Shown: positions 25,147 to 33,911 of the stretch, piece by piece
Position numbering within the stretch: position 1 is the first letter of the stretch
How the letters are laid out: each line of letters starts with the position of its first letter
From: Alphaproteobacteria bacterium
Lineage (GTDB): Bacteria > Pseudomonadota > Alphaproteobacteria > RF32 > CAG-239
DNA: 51,642 bases
Reading direction: 5' to 3'
Assembly: GCA_017939155.1 (NCBI GenBank)
Contig: JAGAZZ010000008.1
Location: 69,963-121,604, forward strand
Notes under the pieces: generated by a model
Database searches by the model: none
Seen by the model: only the letters and a program-made list of their open reading frames with translations
Told to the model about the DNA's origin: nothing
Translations under genes and position numbers: made by a program

Positions 25147-27273
25147 ATGGCATCATTAAAAGATTTGGCAGAAACCTGTGGAATAGCGTCATCATATGTT
25201 GACAAGACCGGAAAGACCCATTATACTGAAGACCCCGTACGCTCATTTTTTCTCGACGCGATGGGCATTAAAAATGCAACTTTAGCCGACTGCGAATCTT
25301 CCTTAAACGCTCTAAACAGTGTTCCCCTGCTCCCTGAGGTCATAACTTTCTTTGATGATGAAATAATCTCTATTAAACCTTTTCAAAACTGTCATCTGAC
25401 CCTTAAAGATGAAAACAACACCATTATTGCCCAAAAAAATGCCGACTCCGACCAAGAAGTCACTTTTTCTGACCTGCGCCCCGGCTATTACACACTGATT
25501 GCTAAAACCGCAACAGAGCAAAAAGAATCCCTGCTGATTTTCGCGCCGAAACTATGCTATCAGCCTGACTTTATCAAAAACAAACAACACATCTTCGGCG
25601 TATCTTTAATGCTCTATGCCTTGAGGTCAAAAAACAGTCTTGGCATCGGTGATTTCGGTGATTTAAAAGAAATCGTCGAGCTGACGGCAAAAAACGGCGG
25701 CGATGTCGTCGGCATTAATCCCTTGGGCGTGATGAGTCCGCACACCCTGCCCTCTTCTTATTTTAAATTGCTCAAAGGCGATGTTTCTCCTTACCGTTCA
25801 TTAAGCCGGCTTTTCATCAACTACGCTTACCTTGAATTAAAAAAAGAACCGGACTTTATCAATTCAAAACAAGTCCGAGAGTTTATGAACACTGAGGAAG
25901 TAAAAGCCGAAATCAAACGATTAAATGACTCGCCTTATGTGCTCTATGCCGCGGCTCTGCGCTTAAAGCTGACCTTATTGCAAATGATGTATGACACATT
26001 CATCGCATCGTCCGATAAAGAACGTAAAAACGCTTTCCAAACCTTTAAACAACAAAAAGGAGAAGAACTGGAAAACCTATGTCTGTTTGAAGCCTTGCTT
26101 GAAAACCATCCGGACACCCCGTTTTGGCAACAATGGACAGACGCAACCGATGATATTACCTCCAAGCAAACCGCAGAGTTTAAACAAGCTCATCAAAACA
26201 GAATAGATTTTTATGCCTACTGTCATTGGCTTGCCGATGTTGAGCTCAAAGCCGTGCAACAAACCGCTCAATCTTTGGGGATGAAAATAGGTCTTTATGC
26301 CGATATGCCGATTGGCGCAGCATCAAACGGCGCCGAAGTATGGGAAAACCCTAAAGCCTACACCTTAAAAGCCGGTGTTGGAGCTCCGGCAGACCCCATG
26401 CGCCCGCGCGGGCAAAGTTGGGGCTTTACACCATATCACCCCTTAGAGCTCGTCAAACAGCACTATGCGCCGTTTATCCGTTTGGTTAAAGAAAATATGG
26501 CAATCTGCAAAGCCCTGCGCATTGACCACGCCATGGGGTTAAAACGGCTGTTTTGGATATTCTTTGCCAAAGACAATCCCGTTGTCCAAGGCGCCTACAT
26601 TCATTATGATATGAAAGCCTTAACCGCAATCCTTTGCCTTGAAAGCAATCGGAGCCAATGCCTACTGATAGGCGAAGATTTGGGCACAGTTCCCGAGGGA
26701 TTTCGCGAATATATGGCAGAACATGGTCTGCTGTCATACAAAGTCTTTTTCCGCCAAAAAGAAAAAGACGGCACATTTATTGCCCCAAAAGACTATATGT
26801 ATATGTCATTAGCGCAATCATCAACCCATGACCAAGCCACCTCATTCGGCTTTTGGGCAAACGAAGACATAGAAGTTTTCAAACAATGCAACCTCTATGT
26901 CAACGAAGAGCAATACCGGCAAAATCTTGACACACGCCGCAAAGACCGTGAAAATATGGTCAAAGCTTTTCAAAAAGAAAATATCGTCACGCCCAAAACC
27001 TTGGAACAAATGAAATTAAGTGCCAAAGACGGCGCAACGATTCCCGAAAATCTTGAAACACCGGTCAATATCTATGGCGCCAAAACCAACAGCGCACTGT
27101 ATCTTGTCCGGCTTTGCGATATTTATGCACAAAAAGAATTGGACAACGCCCCCGGCACAATTGACGAATACGCTAACTGGCGCTTAAAGCTCAGTCATGA
27201 TATTGATGTTATCAAACAAACGCCGACTTTTGCCAACGCCTTGTCAATCATCAAACAAAATCGTCCGAAATAG
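25147..27273 (+). CDS. malQ: 4-alpha-glucanotransferase (amylomaltase)
   Basis: GH77 enzyme that disproportionates malto-oligosaccharides. The 708-residue product has an N-terminal beta-rich extension (about 60-135) of the kind seen in the longer E. coli MalQ, then the catalytic barrel: KNSLGIGDFGDLKEI, the nucleophile region LRIDHAMGL (D460), the acid/base LLIGEDLGTVPEGF (E510) and STHDQAT (D562). GAEVWENPKAY and GAPADPMRPRGQSWGF are further GH77 landmarks. AAGGAG precedes the ATG. It is divergent from the maltokinase-like gene, and the two probably process the same glucan pool. Confidence 0.95.
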   Translation: MASLKDLAETCGIASSYVDKTGKTHYTEDPVRSFFLDAMGIKNATLADCESSLNALNSVPLLPEVITFFDDEIISIKPFQNCHLTLKDENNTIIAQKNADSDQEVTFSDLRPGYYTLIAKTATEQKESLLIFAPKLCYQPDFIKNKQHIFGVSLMLYALRSKNSLGIGDFGDLKEIVELTAKNGGDVVGINPLGVMSPHTLPSSYFKLLKGDVSPYRSLSRLFINYAYLELKKEPDFINSKQVREFMNTEEVKAEIKRLNDSPYVLYAAALRLKLTLLQMMYDTFIASSDKERKNAFQTFKQQKGEELENLCLFEALLENHPDTPFWQQWTDATDDITSKQTAEFKQAHQNRIDFYAYCHWLADVELKAVQQTAQSLGMKIGLYADMPIGAASNGAEVWENPKAYTLKAGVGAPADPMRPRGQSWGFTPYHPLELVKQHYAPFIRLVKENMAICKALRIDHAMGLKRLFWIFFAKDNPVVQGAYIHYDMKALTAILCLESNRSQCLLIGEDLGTVPEGFREYMAEHGLLSYKVFFRQKEKDGTFIAPKDYMYMSLAQSSTHDQATSFGFWANEDIEVFKQCNLYVNEEQYRQNLDTRRKDRENMVKAFQKENIVTPKTLEQMKLSAKDGATIPENLETPVNIYGAKTNSALYLVRLCDIYAQKELDNAPGTIDEYANWRLKLSHDIDVIKQTPTFANALSIIKQNRPK

Positions 27274-27275
27274 AT

Positions 27276-27318
27276 AAAAAAAGCGAAGCTTGTGAACTTT
27301 TCCTCATAAGCTTCGCTT
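27276..27318 (-). terminator. Terminator of the HAD-like gene
   Basis: AAGCGAAGCTT and AAGCTTCGCTT form an 11-bp perfect stem; on the minus strand a T-run follows. It also lies just after malQ, where it could stabilise that transcript. Confidence 0.7.
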
Positions 27319-27333
27319 CATCACTCGTTTTGA

Positions 27334-27813
27334 CTAAACAAGATTTTCTTTAACCAGTCGCGCTACCGTCTGCGCCGCCGCTTTAGGCTCGTTAAAATCA
27401 ACTTCAACACCGTTATTTAACAAACAACCGCCCGTTTTTAAATCATACTGGCAATAAGGCGTCACAAAATGCTTGCCGTAAACCGGCGAATCATCAATAT
27501 GAAACAAAATCCCCTCTTTGGCGCAAAACGCCCCTTTAGCCTTGTCCCATAGCTCGGTCGGTACAAAAAAACTGCCGTCATCAAAATATTTTGCTTCACC
27601 TTTTCCGCAATAATAATCGGCAATCGCCCACACCTCATCAAACTCAATGCCGTATTTAAGCAAAAACGCCTTAACATCAGCCAAAGGTCCCCCGCTAATC
27701 ACATACACCATCACCCCCAAACGCCGTATCTCATGACAAAACACACCAAACGCCTCAGGCGAAGCCGAAATCACCCCATGAAAATCAATCCCGATTTTTA
27801 ACTCACTCATCAT
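27334..27813 (-). CDS. Small HAD-like hydrolase
   Basis: The product of about 159 residues starts MMSELKIGIDFHGVISASPEAFG, a HAD motif I variant (IGIDFHGVI) in which the second aspartate (DxD) is replaced by histidine. VYVISGGPLADVKAFLLKYG fits motif II and FHIDDSP fits motif IV. Loss of the second Asp occurs in HAD proteins that lack phosphatase activity, so the catalytic role is doubtful (inference). The start at 27813 has AAAGG 7 nt upstream. The gene stands alone between malQ and a repeat field. Confidence 0.7.
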   Translation of the reverse strand: MMSELKIGIDFHGVISASPEAFGVFCHEIRRLGVMVYVISGGPLADVKAFLLKYGIEFDEVWAIADYYCGKGEAKYFDDGSFFVPTELWDKAKGAFCAKEGILFHIDDSPVYGKHFVTPYCQYDLKTGGCLLNNGVEVDFNEPKAAAQTVARLVKENLV

Positions 27814-27839
27814 AAACAAACCTTTCTACACCTTATCCC

Positions 27840-28200
27840 ATGATAATTAGCGTGACTAATGTCACAAGTTATAGATTGCGCCGCTACGAAGCTTCGCTTC
27901 TACTTGCGCGAACAACTAAATGTTGCGTCGGTTGTTCCGCCCTAGCAAGGGCTTAAGAGAAGTTTGCCACAGTTGCTGCCTTACGGCGCACTTCGCAATG
28001 ACTCGCGAAGAAAATAGTTTATCTTGAGTCATTGCGAGCGCGTGTCGTAAGACACACATCGCGTGGCAATCCATAACTAGTGCGAAGCACACAAATTCCC
28101 CGCTCCGATTAAGGAGTGGGATTAATTGCGAAGCTTCGCCAAATTGCTCCTCTTTCAAGCCCCGCACGAGAAAGGCGGGAAATCATTTTCCTCTCCACCC
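27840..28200. repeat. REP-like mosaic island between the HAD-like and AsmA-like genes
   Basis: The gap 27814-28342 contains no credible gene. It holds inverted and direct REP-like units (GCAATGACTCGCG near 28.0 kb, GAGTCATTGCGAGCGCG at 28.02 kb, GCAATCCATAACT), a unit with CGCTACGAAGCTTCGC ... AACAACTAA, and a truncated left end of the GTAC-core palindrome at about 28103-28135. The full palindrome follows at 28212. Confidence 0.7.
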
Positions 28201-28211
28201 GCTCCAATAAA

Positions 28212-28333
28212 GGAGTGGGATTAATTGCGAAGTAGTCGCGGATGTCCGCTTATAAACCGGAGCGTACTTAAGCGTACGTGAGGATTTATAAGGGGCTTCC
28301 ATCCGCGAACTAATTCACAATTTAGCACGCTCC
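28212..28333. repeat. GTAC-core nested palindrome, copy C (3' side of the AsmA-like gene)
   Basis: Arms: GGAGTG with CACGCTCC, AATTG with CAATT, CGCGGATG with CATCCGCG, CTTATAAA with TTTATAAG, around CGTAC-ttaagc-GTACG. The core CGGAGCGTACTTAAGCGTAC is identical to copy B while the inner and middle arms have different sequences that still pair. It ends 10 bp from the stop codon of the AsmA-like gene. Confidence 0.75.
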
Positions 28334-28342
28334 GCCAAGCCC

Positions 28343-31300
28343 TTATTCGGTAAATAACTCCTTTATCGAATTCGGCGCCAACGTCGACAACGGATTTATC
28401 TCCACTTCCGGCTTGTCAATGCTCCCCGAAACGCTGTAATTCGTCCCGAACACCGAGCCGTCTTTACCTGCCAACACTCTGCCCACCAGCGGAATGCTGC
28501 CAATCATTGTGTTAAGCCCGTAAGCCGGAATAACCATTCCTTTAGCTTTGAGCGTGTCGTCAAACAAATCATATGAACCGCTGACTGTCATTCCTATAAC
28601 CGGTCCGAACAACTTGGCATCTTCGGTCGCCAGTTTTTTGGTGGAAAACGTATAGGAAAACGGCGCGTTCAGGTGCGTAAAGCGCAACCCTTCGCCGGTC
28701 AGCATATCAACAATTCCCGTCAAAGAGGATAATGATAACACTTTTGCCACAATCGGCGTGTCGGAAAGCATAAAGTCCCGCATCTTCGCATGACCGCGGA
28801 AGTTTTTATATTTGTCACGCTTTGCTTCAATGGTTAAATTACCGCCTTTCATATGCTCATAAAGCCTTAAAACTTTAAGCGTACTGCCGGCGTTGTTCGA
28901 ATCAACGTTTAGGATAAACTCATTCCCCCTCGGTTCAAAATCAAGCTTCATCTTCACATCACGGCTCGAACCGTAATTGCCGACCAAATTAAGCCGATAC
29001 AACCCGATACCGTGCCGCAGTTCCGCTTTGCCTGCAAAGTTTGTCACCGGCACATTGGGATTCGTCCAAAGTTTGTTCACCCCGACAACAATATCCGTAT
29101 CCGTCACATCTTCAAGCGGGTCTTTCAAACTTTTCTGTTTTTTGGTTTTATCTTTAGCTCCTGACTGTTTGCGACTGTCAAAAAACTCCGTTAAATCGTA
29201 TGAATCCCCGCTCACTGTCACCCTGAGCTTTAACTTCGGCTCATACACAAACGCCACTTTAGCCTTAGCAAACGCCTTAGGCGCCTTAATTTCGGTAATA
29301 TCAATTGTTTTCAAGCGCCCTTTGCTATCCGCCTCCATTTTGCCTTTAGCCGAAAACTGCGCTTTCATCAGCGAAAACTCGCTCACTTCTTTCAATTTTT
29401 CTTTATCAACCAAAATCTTCGCTTTTGCCCGACACGGCACCCCTTTGGGTTTGGCAAAACCTAAAAACGCATAGTCCATTGCCGTGTTTTTCAAATCCCC
29501 GTCAGCAAAAATCTCAATATCCCCGTTATTTAAAAACGTCAGCGTTGCCTTAACCTCAGACTCACCGGTAAAATACGGCGCCGCCAAAATCTCGGCATCA
29601 ACCCCCAAGACCTTAAGCACCTTGTCATTAACCTGAACTTCTGCCGTCACTCGGCTTTTATGCTTTTTCTCATTAAAATCTTCACTAACCGCAAGGTTAA
29701 CCCCGATTCCCTGGTAAACCGCCGCCCCCTTCAAATCAAATCCCTTATCGGTCACCAAAAGCTTGAGGTTATCCGCTTTAAGCGTCTCTCCGTCTTTAAG
29801 CCCCAAATACTCAACCTGTTTTAAATCACCCTCTACTTTAACCTTGATTTCTTCCGGCGCTAAATCACTCTTCAACTCAAAATCAAGCTTCAAGGCAATA
29901 TCAACATCACCCAAAACCTCATCAGGCTTAACCCCCATTCCTTTCGCAAAACCAAGCGGCTCATGGTCAATCAGTTTGAGCGCGTCGGCAATGGACGAAT
30001 TGCCCACTAAATCAAGCTTGATAAAGTTATCCTCTTTATCCAAATCATATAAAAGCACGGTTCCGCCGGTCAAAATCACCCCGTCGGAAACGCCCTTATC
30101 AACCAAAATCTCAATTTTGTCTTTGGAAAACTTCACCAGTCCATACACATTTTTAACCACCGGCATCCCTTTAAGGTAAAACAGATTCGCGTCTTTAACC
30201 TCCGCCGTTCCGTTAAGCGAAAGCAAACCGAATTTTTTGCTTTTTTTATCCCAACCGAACTCAAAATCAAACGCCGCGTTTGAAATCTCACCGCCATAAA
30301 GCCCTTCTTTACACCATTCCCAGGCTTTATTCCCCCAATATTTCGGCCATAATTTTGACAGCTCATTAACCTTAAAACCGCCGGTCTTGGCTGTAAAATG
30401 AACCTTAAAATCAGCCAAATCTCCTTTTAATAAATAATTTTTAAATCCTTCGGCAGATAAGCCCAACACTGCTTTTTTCCCCTGGAAGTCAAACGCCGCG
30501 TTCTCAATATTAACTTTGTCAAGCTGCCCGTGTAACCGCCCTAAAAGGGTAAACGACGAAACATCGTAATCAAAATCATCATCGTCACCAAAACCGATTT
30601 TACCCGCTCCCCCCTCAATCTCAAAGCTGACATCTTTAATATTATCCCCCAACGTATCGGCAAAATGCTCTTTGTTTTTAAGCACGTTGCCAAAATCAAT
30701 CACCGCCGACACGCGCCCGTTAACCGGAATATCAACCGCCTGAATATCGCCTTTTTCTTTTACAAACGCGTCAATTAAATCTGTCACCACCAAGTCCGAG
30801 AAATTAAGCTCAAAATTCACCTCATCATTAACCAGGCGGTATTTTAACGCCATATCAAGCCCCGACGTCCTGTTTTCAAACTTAACCGCGCTGTCGGTTT
30901 TAATCAAAATCTCAGCCACACCCCGCTCAAACGAAAACCCCAAATCATCAAACAAAAACTCCTGTCCGGTTTCCGCTTCCTTAACTTTAAGCCTGCCGCC
31001 CGTAACGTCAATGTTATTGATAAAGCTCTCCATGTAAAGCCGCTCGGGCGCGTTAAACCGCTCCATAAATTCTTCAAACTGAGAAAAATAAAACTCTAAT
31101 TTTTTTAAATGAACACCCTGAAACCCTTGTTTAACAACCGGCAGATTCCCCTCATTTTTGGTATCAGAAAGCGCCTCAATACTCCCCTCATCTTCTTTTT
31201 TAAGTCCGTAAACGTTCGTCACGGAAATTTCCGGTTCTTCCAGCGCCACCGAACTCGGCGCCAACATCCCTTTAAGCAACGCTCTGGCGGAAAAAGACAT

Positions 31301-31600
31301 TGAAAGCCGCGGCGCTTTAACCGCAAACCGTCCGTCTTTTGCCTCAAGCACCACATCTTTGGCAATCACGCTCAAGGGTTGCACCGAATGCACCAGCTCC
31401 AGATTCACCGACCCCACCGACAAATCATAGCTTGACGTTTCATTAGTCAGCGCCTGAATAATATAAGGTCGTAAAAAATTAACCTCGACCGGTCCTTTGC
31501 CCAAATGCCACAGCAAAATCAACACGGAAATCAGCGAAATCGCCGCCGCGTAGTCCCACATCAAGGAAAGAAAACGTAATTTCCTGCTTTTGCTGCTCAT
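28343..31600 (-). CDS. AsmA/YhdP-like envelope protein
   Basis: Very large product (about 1085 residues) with one N-terminal TM segment (about 15-35, WDYAAAISLISVLILLW) followed by a long beta-rich periplasmic region with the AsmA-like C-terminal domain (about 860-1060: NVDSNNAGSTLKVLRLYEHM, GMVIPAYGLNTMIGSIPLVG). The plan is that of the YhdP/DUF3971 and AsmA families, which are thought to move phospholipids between inner and outer membranes. GLNTMIGSIPLVGRVLAG near the end is a strong family marker. The ATG at 31600 has GAGG just 3 nt upstream; a GTG three codons earlier is also open. A GTAC-core palindrome abuts the stop codon. Confidence 0.85.
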   Translation of the reverse strand: MSSKSRKLRFLSLMWDYAAAISLISVLILLWHLGKGPVEVNFLRPYIIQALTNETSSYDLSVGSVNLELVHSVQPLSVIAKDVVLEAKDGRFAVKAPRLSMSFSARALLKGMLAPSSVALEEPEISVTNVYGLKKEDEGSIEALSDTKNEGNLPVVKQGFQGVHLKKLEFYFSQFEEFMERFNAPERLYMESFINNIDVTGGRLKVKEAETGQEFLFDDLGFSFERGVAEILIKTDSAVKFENRTSGLDMALKYRLVNDEVNFELNFSDLVVTDLIDAFVKEKGDIQAVDIPVNGRVSAVIDFGNVLKNKEHFADTLGDNIKDVSFEIEGGAGKIGFGDDDDFDYDVSSFTLLGRLHGQLDKVNIENAAFDFQGKKAVLGLSAEGFKNYLLKGDLADFKVHFTAKTGGFKVNELSKLWPKYWGNKAWEWCKEGLYGGEISNAAFDFEFGWDKKSKKFGLLSLNGTAEVKDANLFYLKGMPVVKNVYGLVKFSKDKIEILVDKGVSDGVILTGGTVLLYDLDKEDNFIKLDLVGNSSIADALKLIDHEPLGFAKGMGVKPDEVLGDVDIALKLDFELKSDLAPEEIKVKVEGDLKQVEYLGLKDGETLKADNLKLLVTDKGFDLKGAAVYQGIGVNLAVSEDFNEKKHKSRVTAEVQVNDKVLKVLGVDAEILAAPYFTGESEVKATLTFLNNGDIEIFADGDLKNTAMDYAFLGFAKPKGVPCRAKAKILVDKEKLKEVSEFSLMKAQFSAKGKMEADSKGRLKTIDITEIKAPKAFAKAKVAFVYEPKLKLRVTVSGDSYDLTEFFDSRKQSGAKDKTKKQKSLKDPLEDVTDTDIVVGVNKLWTNPNVPVTNFAGKAELRHGIGLYRLNLVGNYGSSRDVKMKLDFEPRGNEFILNVDSNNAGSTLKVLRLYEHMKGGNLTIEAKRDKYKNFRGHAKMRDFMLSDTPIVAKVLSLSSLTGIVDMLTGEGLRFTHLNAPFSYTFSTKKLATEDAKLFGPVIGMTVSGSYDLFDDTLKAKGMVIPAYGLNTMIGSIPLVGRVLAGKDGSVFGTNYSVSGSIDKPEVEINPLSTLAPNSIKELFTE

Positions 31601-31706
31601 TTTCCTCACATTTCATAAATTATTTTAAAACTATCACCACGAAACCATCAAGTAAACACATTTTAAACATAACCCACAATCTTATCCACACCCCAAAGGC
31701 GAAATG

Positions 31707-31736
31707 TTGCAACCTGCTGCACCTCTACTATATAAT
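31707..31736 (+). promoter_or_regulatory. Promoter of the GltD-like/rlmH unit
   Basis: TTGCAA (31707-31712), 18 bp, TATAAT (31731-31736), 21 bp before the ATG. Confidence 0.5.
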
Positions 31737-31757
31737 CTTAAAAAAAGAGGATAAAAT

Positions 31758-32885
31758 ATGACAAATGATGACTTAAAAAAAGAACTCTCCCGCTGTCTTT
31801 CCTGTCGCTTAAAGCCCTGTGAAAAAGCCTGTCCGCTGGGCGTTTCCCCGCATGACTTTATTTTAGCCGCCAAATCAGGAGATTACCAACAAGCCGCCCG
31901 CTTAATCGCTGAAAAAAACCCGTTGCCGCAAACCTGCGGGCTTGTCTGTCCCTCTATTTTTTGCCAAGCCGCTTGTATCAGAAGAAAAATTGACTATGCC
32001 CTACAAATCCCCTGTCTGCAAGCGCAGATGATAGAAAGAGGCAATCTTCCCCCGCTCACCCTCCCTGAACCGAACGGCAAAAAAGCCGCGGTCATAGGCG
32101 CCGGACCGGCGGGTCTGGGCGCTGTTTTTGAGCTGATAAAAAACGGTTTTTATGTCGACTTATATGAAAAAGAAAGCACCCTTGGCGGTGCCGTCCGCCT
32201 TATTCCGCAAAGCCGTCTGCCCAAAGAAGTATTAGATAAAGAAATCGCCCGCCTCACCCAAAATGACCGCGTCACGGTTCACCTTAATACAGAAATAACG
32301 GATTTTCAATCTGTTAAAGAGAAATATGACACCGTTATCTTAAGTTTAGGCGAGCCAATCCCGCGCACCTTAGGCATTAAAGGCGAAGAACATTGCATTT
32401 CATATAAAGAATACCTGCAAAACCCGACAAAATATCAAGCCGAAAAAATTGCTGTTTGCGGCGGCGGGGAAGTCGCGTTGGACTGTGCGCTCACCGCAAA
32501 GGCTAATGTGGAAATGTTTGTCAGAAGACGGCGTGAAGATATGCGCATAGATAAAAACAAACACGACGAGCTTGATAAAAAAGGAGTCGTCATCCGCGCC
32601 CTAACCTCAATCACTGAAATCAACAAAACCGCCGCAACCTGCACCCTAACCACCATATCAAACCAAATCACCTCTGAGGGCAAAGCCGCCCCCTGCCCTG
32701 AAACGAAAAAGTCGCTTTCAGGCTACGGCATAATCATCCAAGCCCTTGGCTCATATTATCCGAAAGAGAAAATCCCCGCAGGGTTCATCACCGCAGGCGA
32801 TATGACCGGCACAACCGGAACGGTGGTCGAAGCCTTATCATCCGGCATAGAAGCCGCTAAAAAGGCAATTGAGGAGTTAAAATAA
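31758..32885 (+). CDS. GltD-like FAD/NAD(P)-dependent oxidoreductase
   Basis: The 375-residue product is of the glutamate-synthase small subunit / dihydropyrimidine-dehydrogenase N-terminal family. The [4Fe-4S] ligand cysteines are C13, C16, C21, C25 and C60, C64, C69, C73. The FAD motif is VIGAGPAGLGA (from 112), the NAD(P) motif is VCGGGEVALDCA (about 233), and FITAGDMTGTTGTVVEAL closes the FAD site. It is about 100 residues shorter than canonical GltD and no GltB partner is adjacent, so it may act with other electron acceptors. The stop codon is immediately followed by the rlmH ATG, so the pair forms an operon. AGAGGA precedes the start. Confidence 0.85.
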   Translation: MTNDDLKKELSRCLSCRLKPCEKACPLGVSPHDFILAAKSGDYQQAARLIAEKNPLPQTCGLVCPSIFCQAACIRRKIDYALQIPCLQAQMIERGNLPPLTLPEPNGKKAAVIGAGPAGLGAVFELIKNGFYVDLYEKESTLGGAVRLIPQSRLPKEVLDKEIARLTQNDRVTVHLNTEITDFQSVKEKYDTVILSLGEPIPRTLGIKGEEHCISYKEYLQNPTKYQAEKIAVCGGGEVALDCALTAKANVEMFVRRRREDMRIDKNKHDELDKKGVVIRALTSITEINKTAATCTLTTISNQITSEGKAAPCPETKKSLSGYGIIIQALGSYYPKEKIPAGFITAGDMTGTTGTVVEALSSGIEAAKKAIEELK

Positions 32886-33326
32886 ATGAAAATCACCCTA
32901 GGTGTCATCGGTAAATGCAAAGAAACATCACCCGAAGGCGAAATTATCAAACGTTATAAAGAGCGGATGAAGTGGAGCTTAAATATAAAGGAAAAAGACA
33001 ACGCCACCCAAGCAGAAGAGGCAAAGTTTCTCCAATCCTGCATCGCCCCAAACGCCAAAACCATCGTCTTGGACGAACGCGGCAAAAACATCACCAGTCC
33101 TGAACTTGCCGCGATTATAGAAAACTGGATGACCGCCGGCACATCGGAAATCTGTTTTCTCATCGGCGGCGCCGACGGACATTTAGAGGAAACGAGAAAC
33201 AAGGCCGACCTTATCTTATCCTTTGGCAAACTAACCCTGCCGCATATCCTGATGCGTGCCGTGCTGGCAGAACAAATCTACCGCGTGGAAACCATCATCT
33301 CCCACCACCCCTACCACCGAGCCTAA
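32886..33326 (+). CDS. rlmH: 23S rRNA (pseudouridine-1915-N3)-methyltransferase RlmH
   Basis: SPOUT-class methyltransferase acting on helix 69 of 23S rRNA. The 146-residue product is the usual length, with the SAM-binding knot region FLIGGADGHLEETRNKADL and the conserved C-terminus HILMRAVLAEQIYRVE followed by HHPYHR. Its ATG directly follows the stop of the GltD-like gene, with the SD inside that gene's last codons (GAGG), so translation is probably coupled. Confidence 0.94.
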   Translation: MKITLGVIGKCKETSPEGEIIKRYKERMKWSLNIKEKDNATQAEEAKFLQSCIAPNAKTIVLDERGKNITSPELAAIIENWMTAGTSEICFLIGGADGHLEETRNKADLILSFGKLTLPHILMRAVLAEQIYRVETIISHHPYHRA

Positions 33327-33384
33327 ACTGATATTCTAAACAGTATCTTCTCCTCAACACTCCGCTCAACAAAGCAACACTCCC

Positions 33385-33770
33385 TATCCCTCGAGTCATT
33401 GCTTGGACGGAACAAACAATTTCCTCTCCGCGTCATTGCGAGCGTCCGTGACGTCAGTCACATATACGCGCGGCAATCCATAACTAAACGCTTTAGCGTT
33501 GCTTTATTAAAATTTGCGTGACTACGTCACAAGTTATGGATTGCTTCGCACACATGGGCTTACGCCCGCTCGCAATGACTCAAAAATGGGAACACACTCC
33601 TCTCCGAGTCATTGCGAAGTGCGCCGTAAGGCAGCAACTGTGGCAATCCATAACTCGTGCAAAGCACACCAATTATACAAAAAAAAGCAAGCCTCCCTCT
33701 AAACCTTAAGCCCCGCTCCCAATTCAGGTAGAAAAATTTTGCAAATGAGCCACAAACTCCAGCATTAAGC
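33385..33770. repeat. REP-like mosaic island after rlmH
   Basis: The 585-bp gap 33327-33911 has no supported gene. At least three REP-like units are visible (near 33391, 33437 and 33608) plus an inverted one (GCAATGACTC near 33574), with GCAATCCATAACT ends. Two partial left ends of the GTAC-core element (TAAGCCCCGCTCCCAA) occur at about 33708 and 33766. Short frames translated from these units are repeat artefacts. Confidence 0.7.
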
Positions 33771-33782
33771 CCCGCTCCCAAT

Positions 33783-33909
33783 AAAGGAGGAAAATTTTGG
33801 ATAGATAGAGATGGGCTTCCAAACAGCCAAAAATTTTAGTGTACAAAGAAGTACATGAATTTTTGGCTGTTTGCGAAGACCGCTCTAGATGCCAAAATTT
33901 TCCCCTTTA
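33783..33909. repeat. GTAC-core nested palindrome, copy D (3' side of rne)
   Basis: The best-paired copy: the outer arms (AAAGGaGGAAAATTTTGG with CCAAAATTTTCCcCTTT) pair over 17 of 18 bases, ATAGAG pairs with CTCTAgAT, and the inner arms (33821-33835 with 33858-33872) pair over 15 perfect bases, enclosing GTAC-aaagaa-GTAC. It lies 3 bp beyond the rne stop codon. Confidence 0.8.
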
Positions 33910-33911
33910 TT

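Noticed and set aside
31682..31690. Perfect DnaA box TTATCCACA
   Set aside because: It is isolated, without a cluster of boxes or an AT-rich unwinding element. One such 9-mer is not surprising in 51 kb.
33510..33710. Overlapping frames of 60-73 codons containing HCEVRRKAA-like peptides
   Set aside because: They are translations of REP-like units; the same peptides appear in other repeat islands with different frames.
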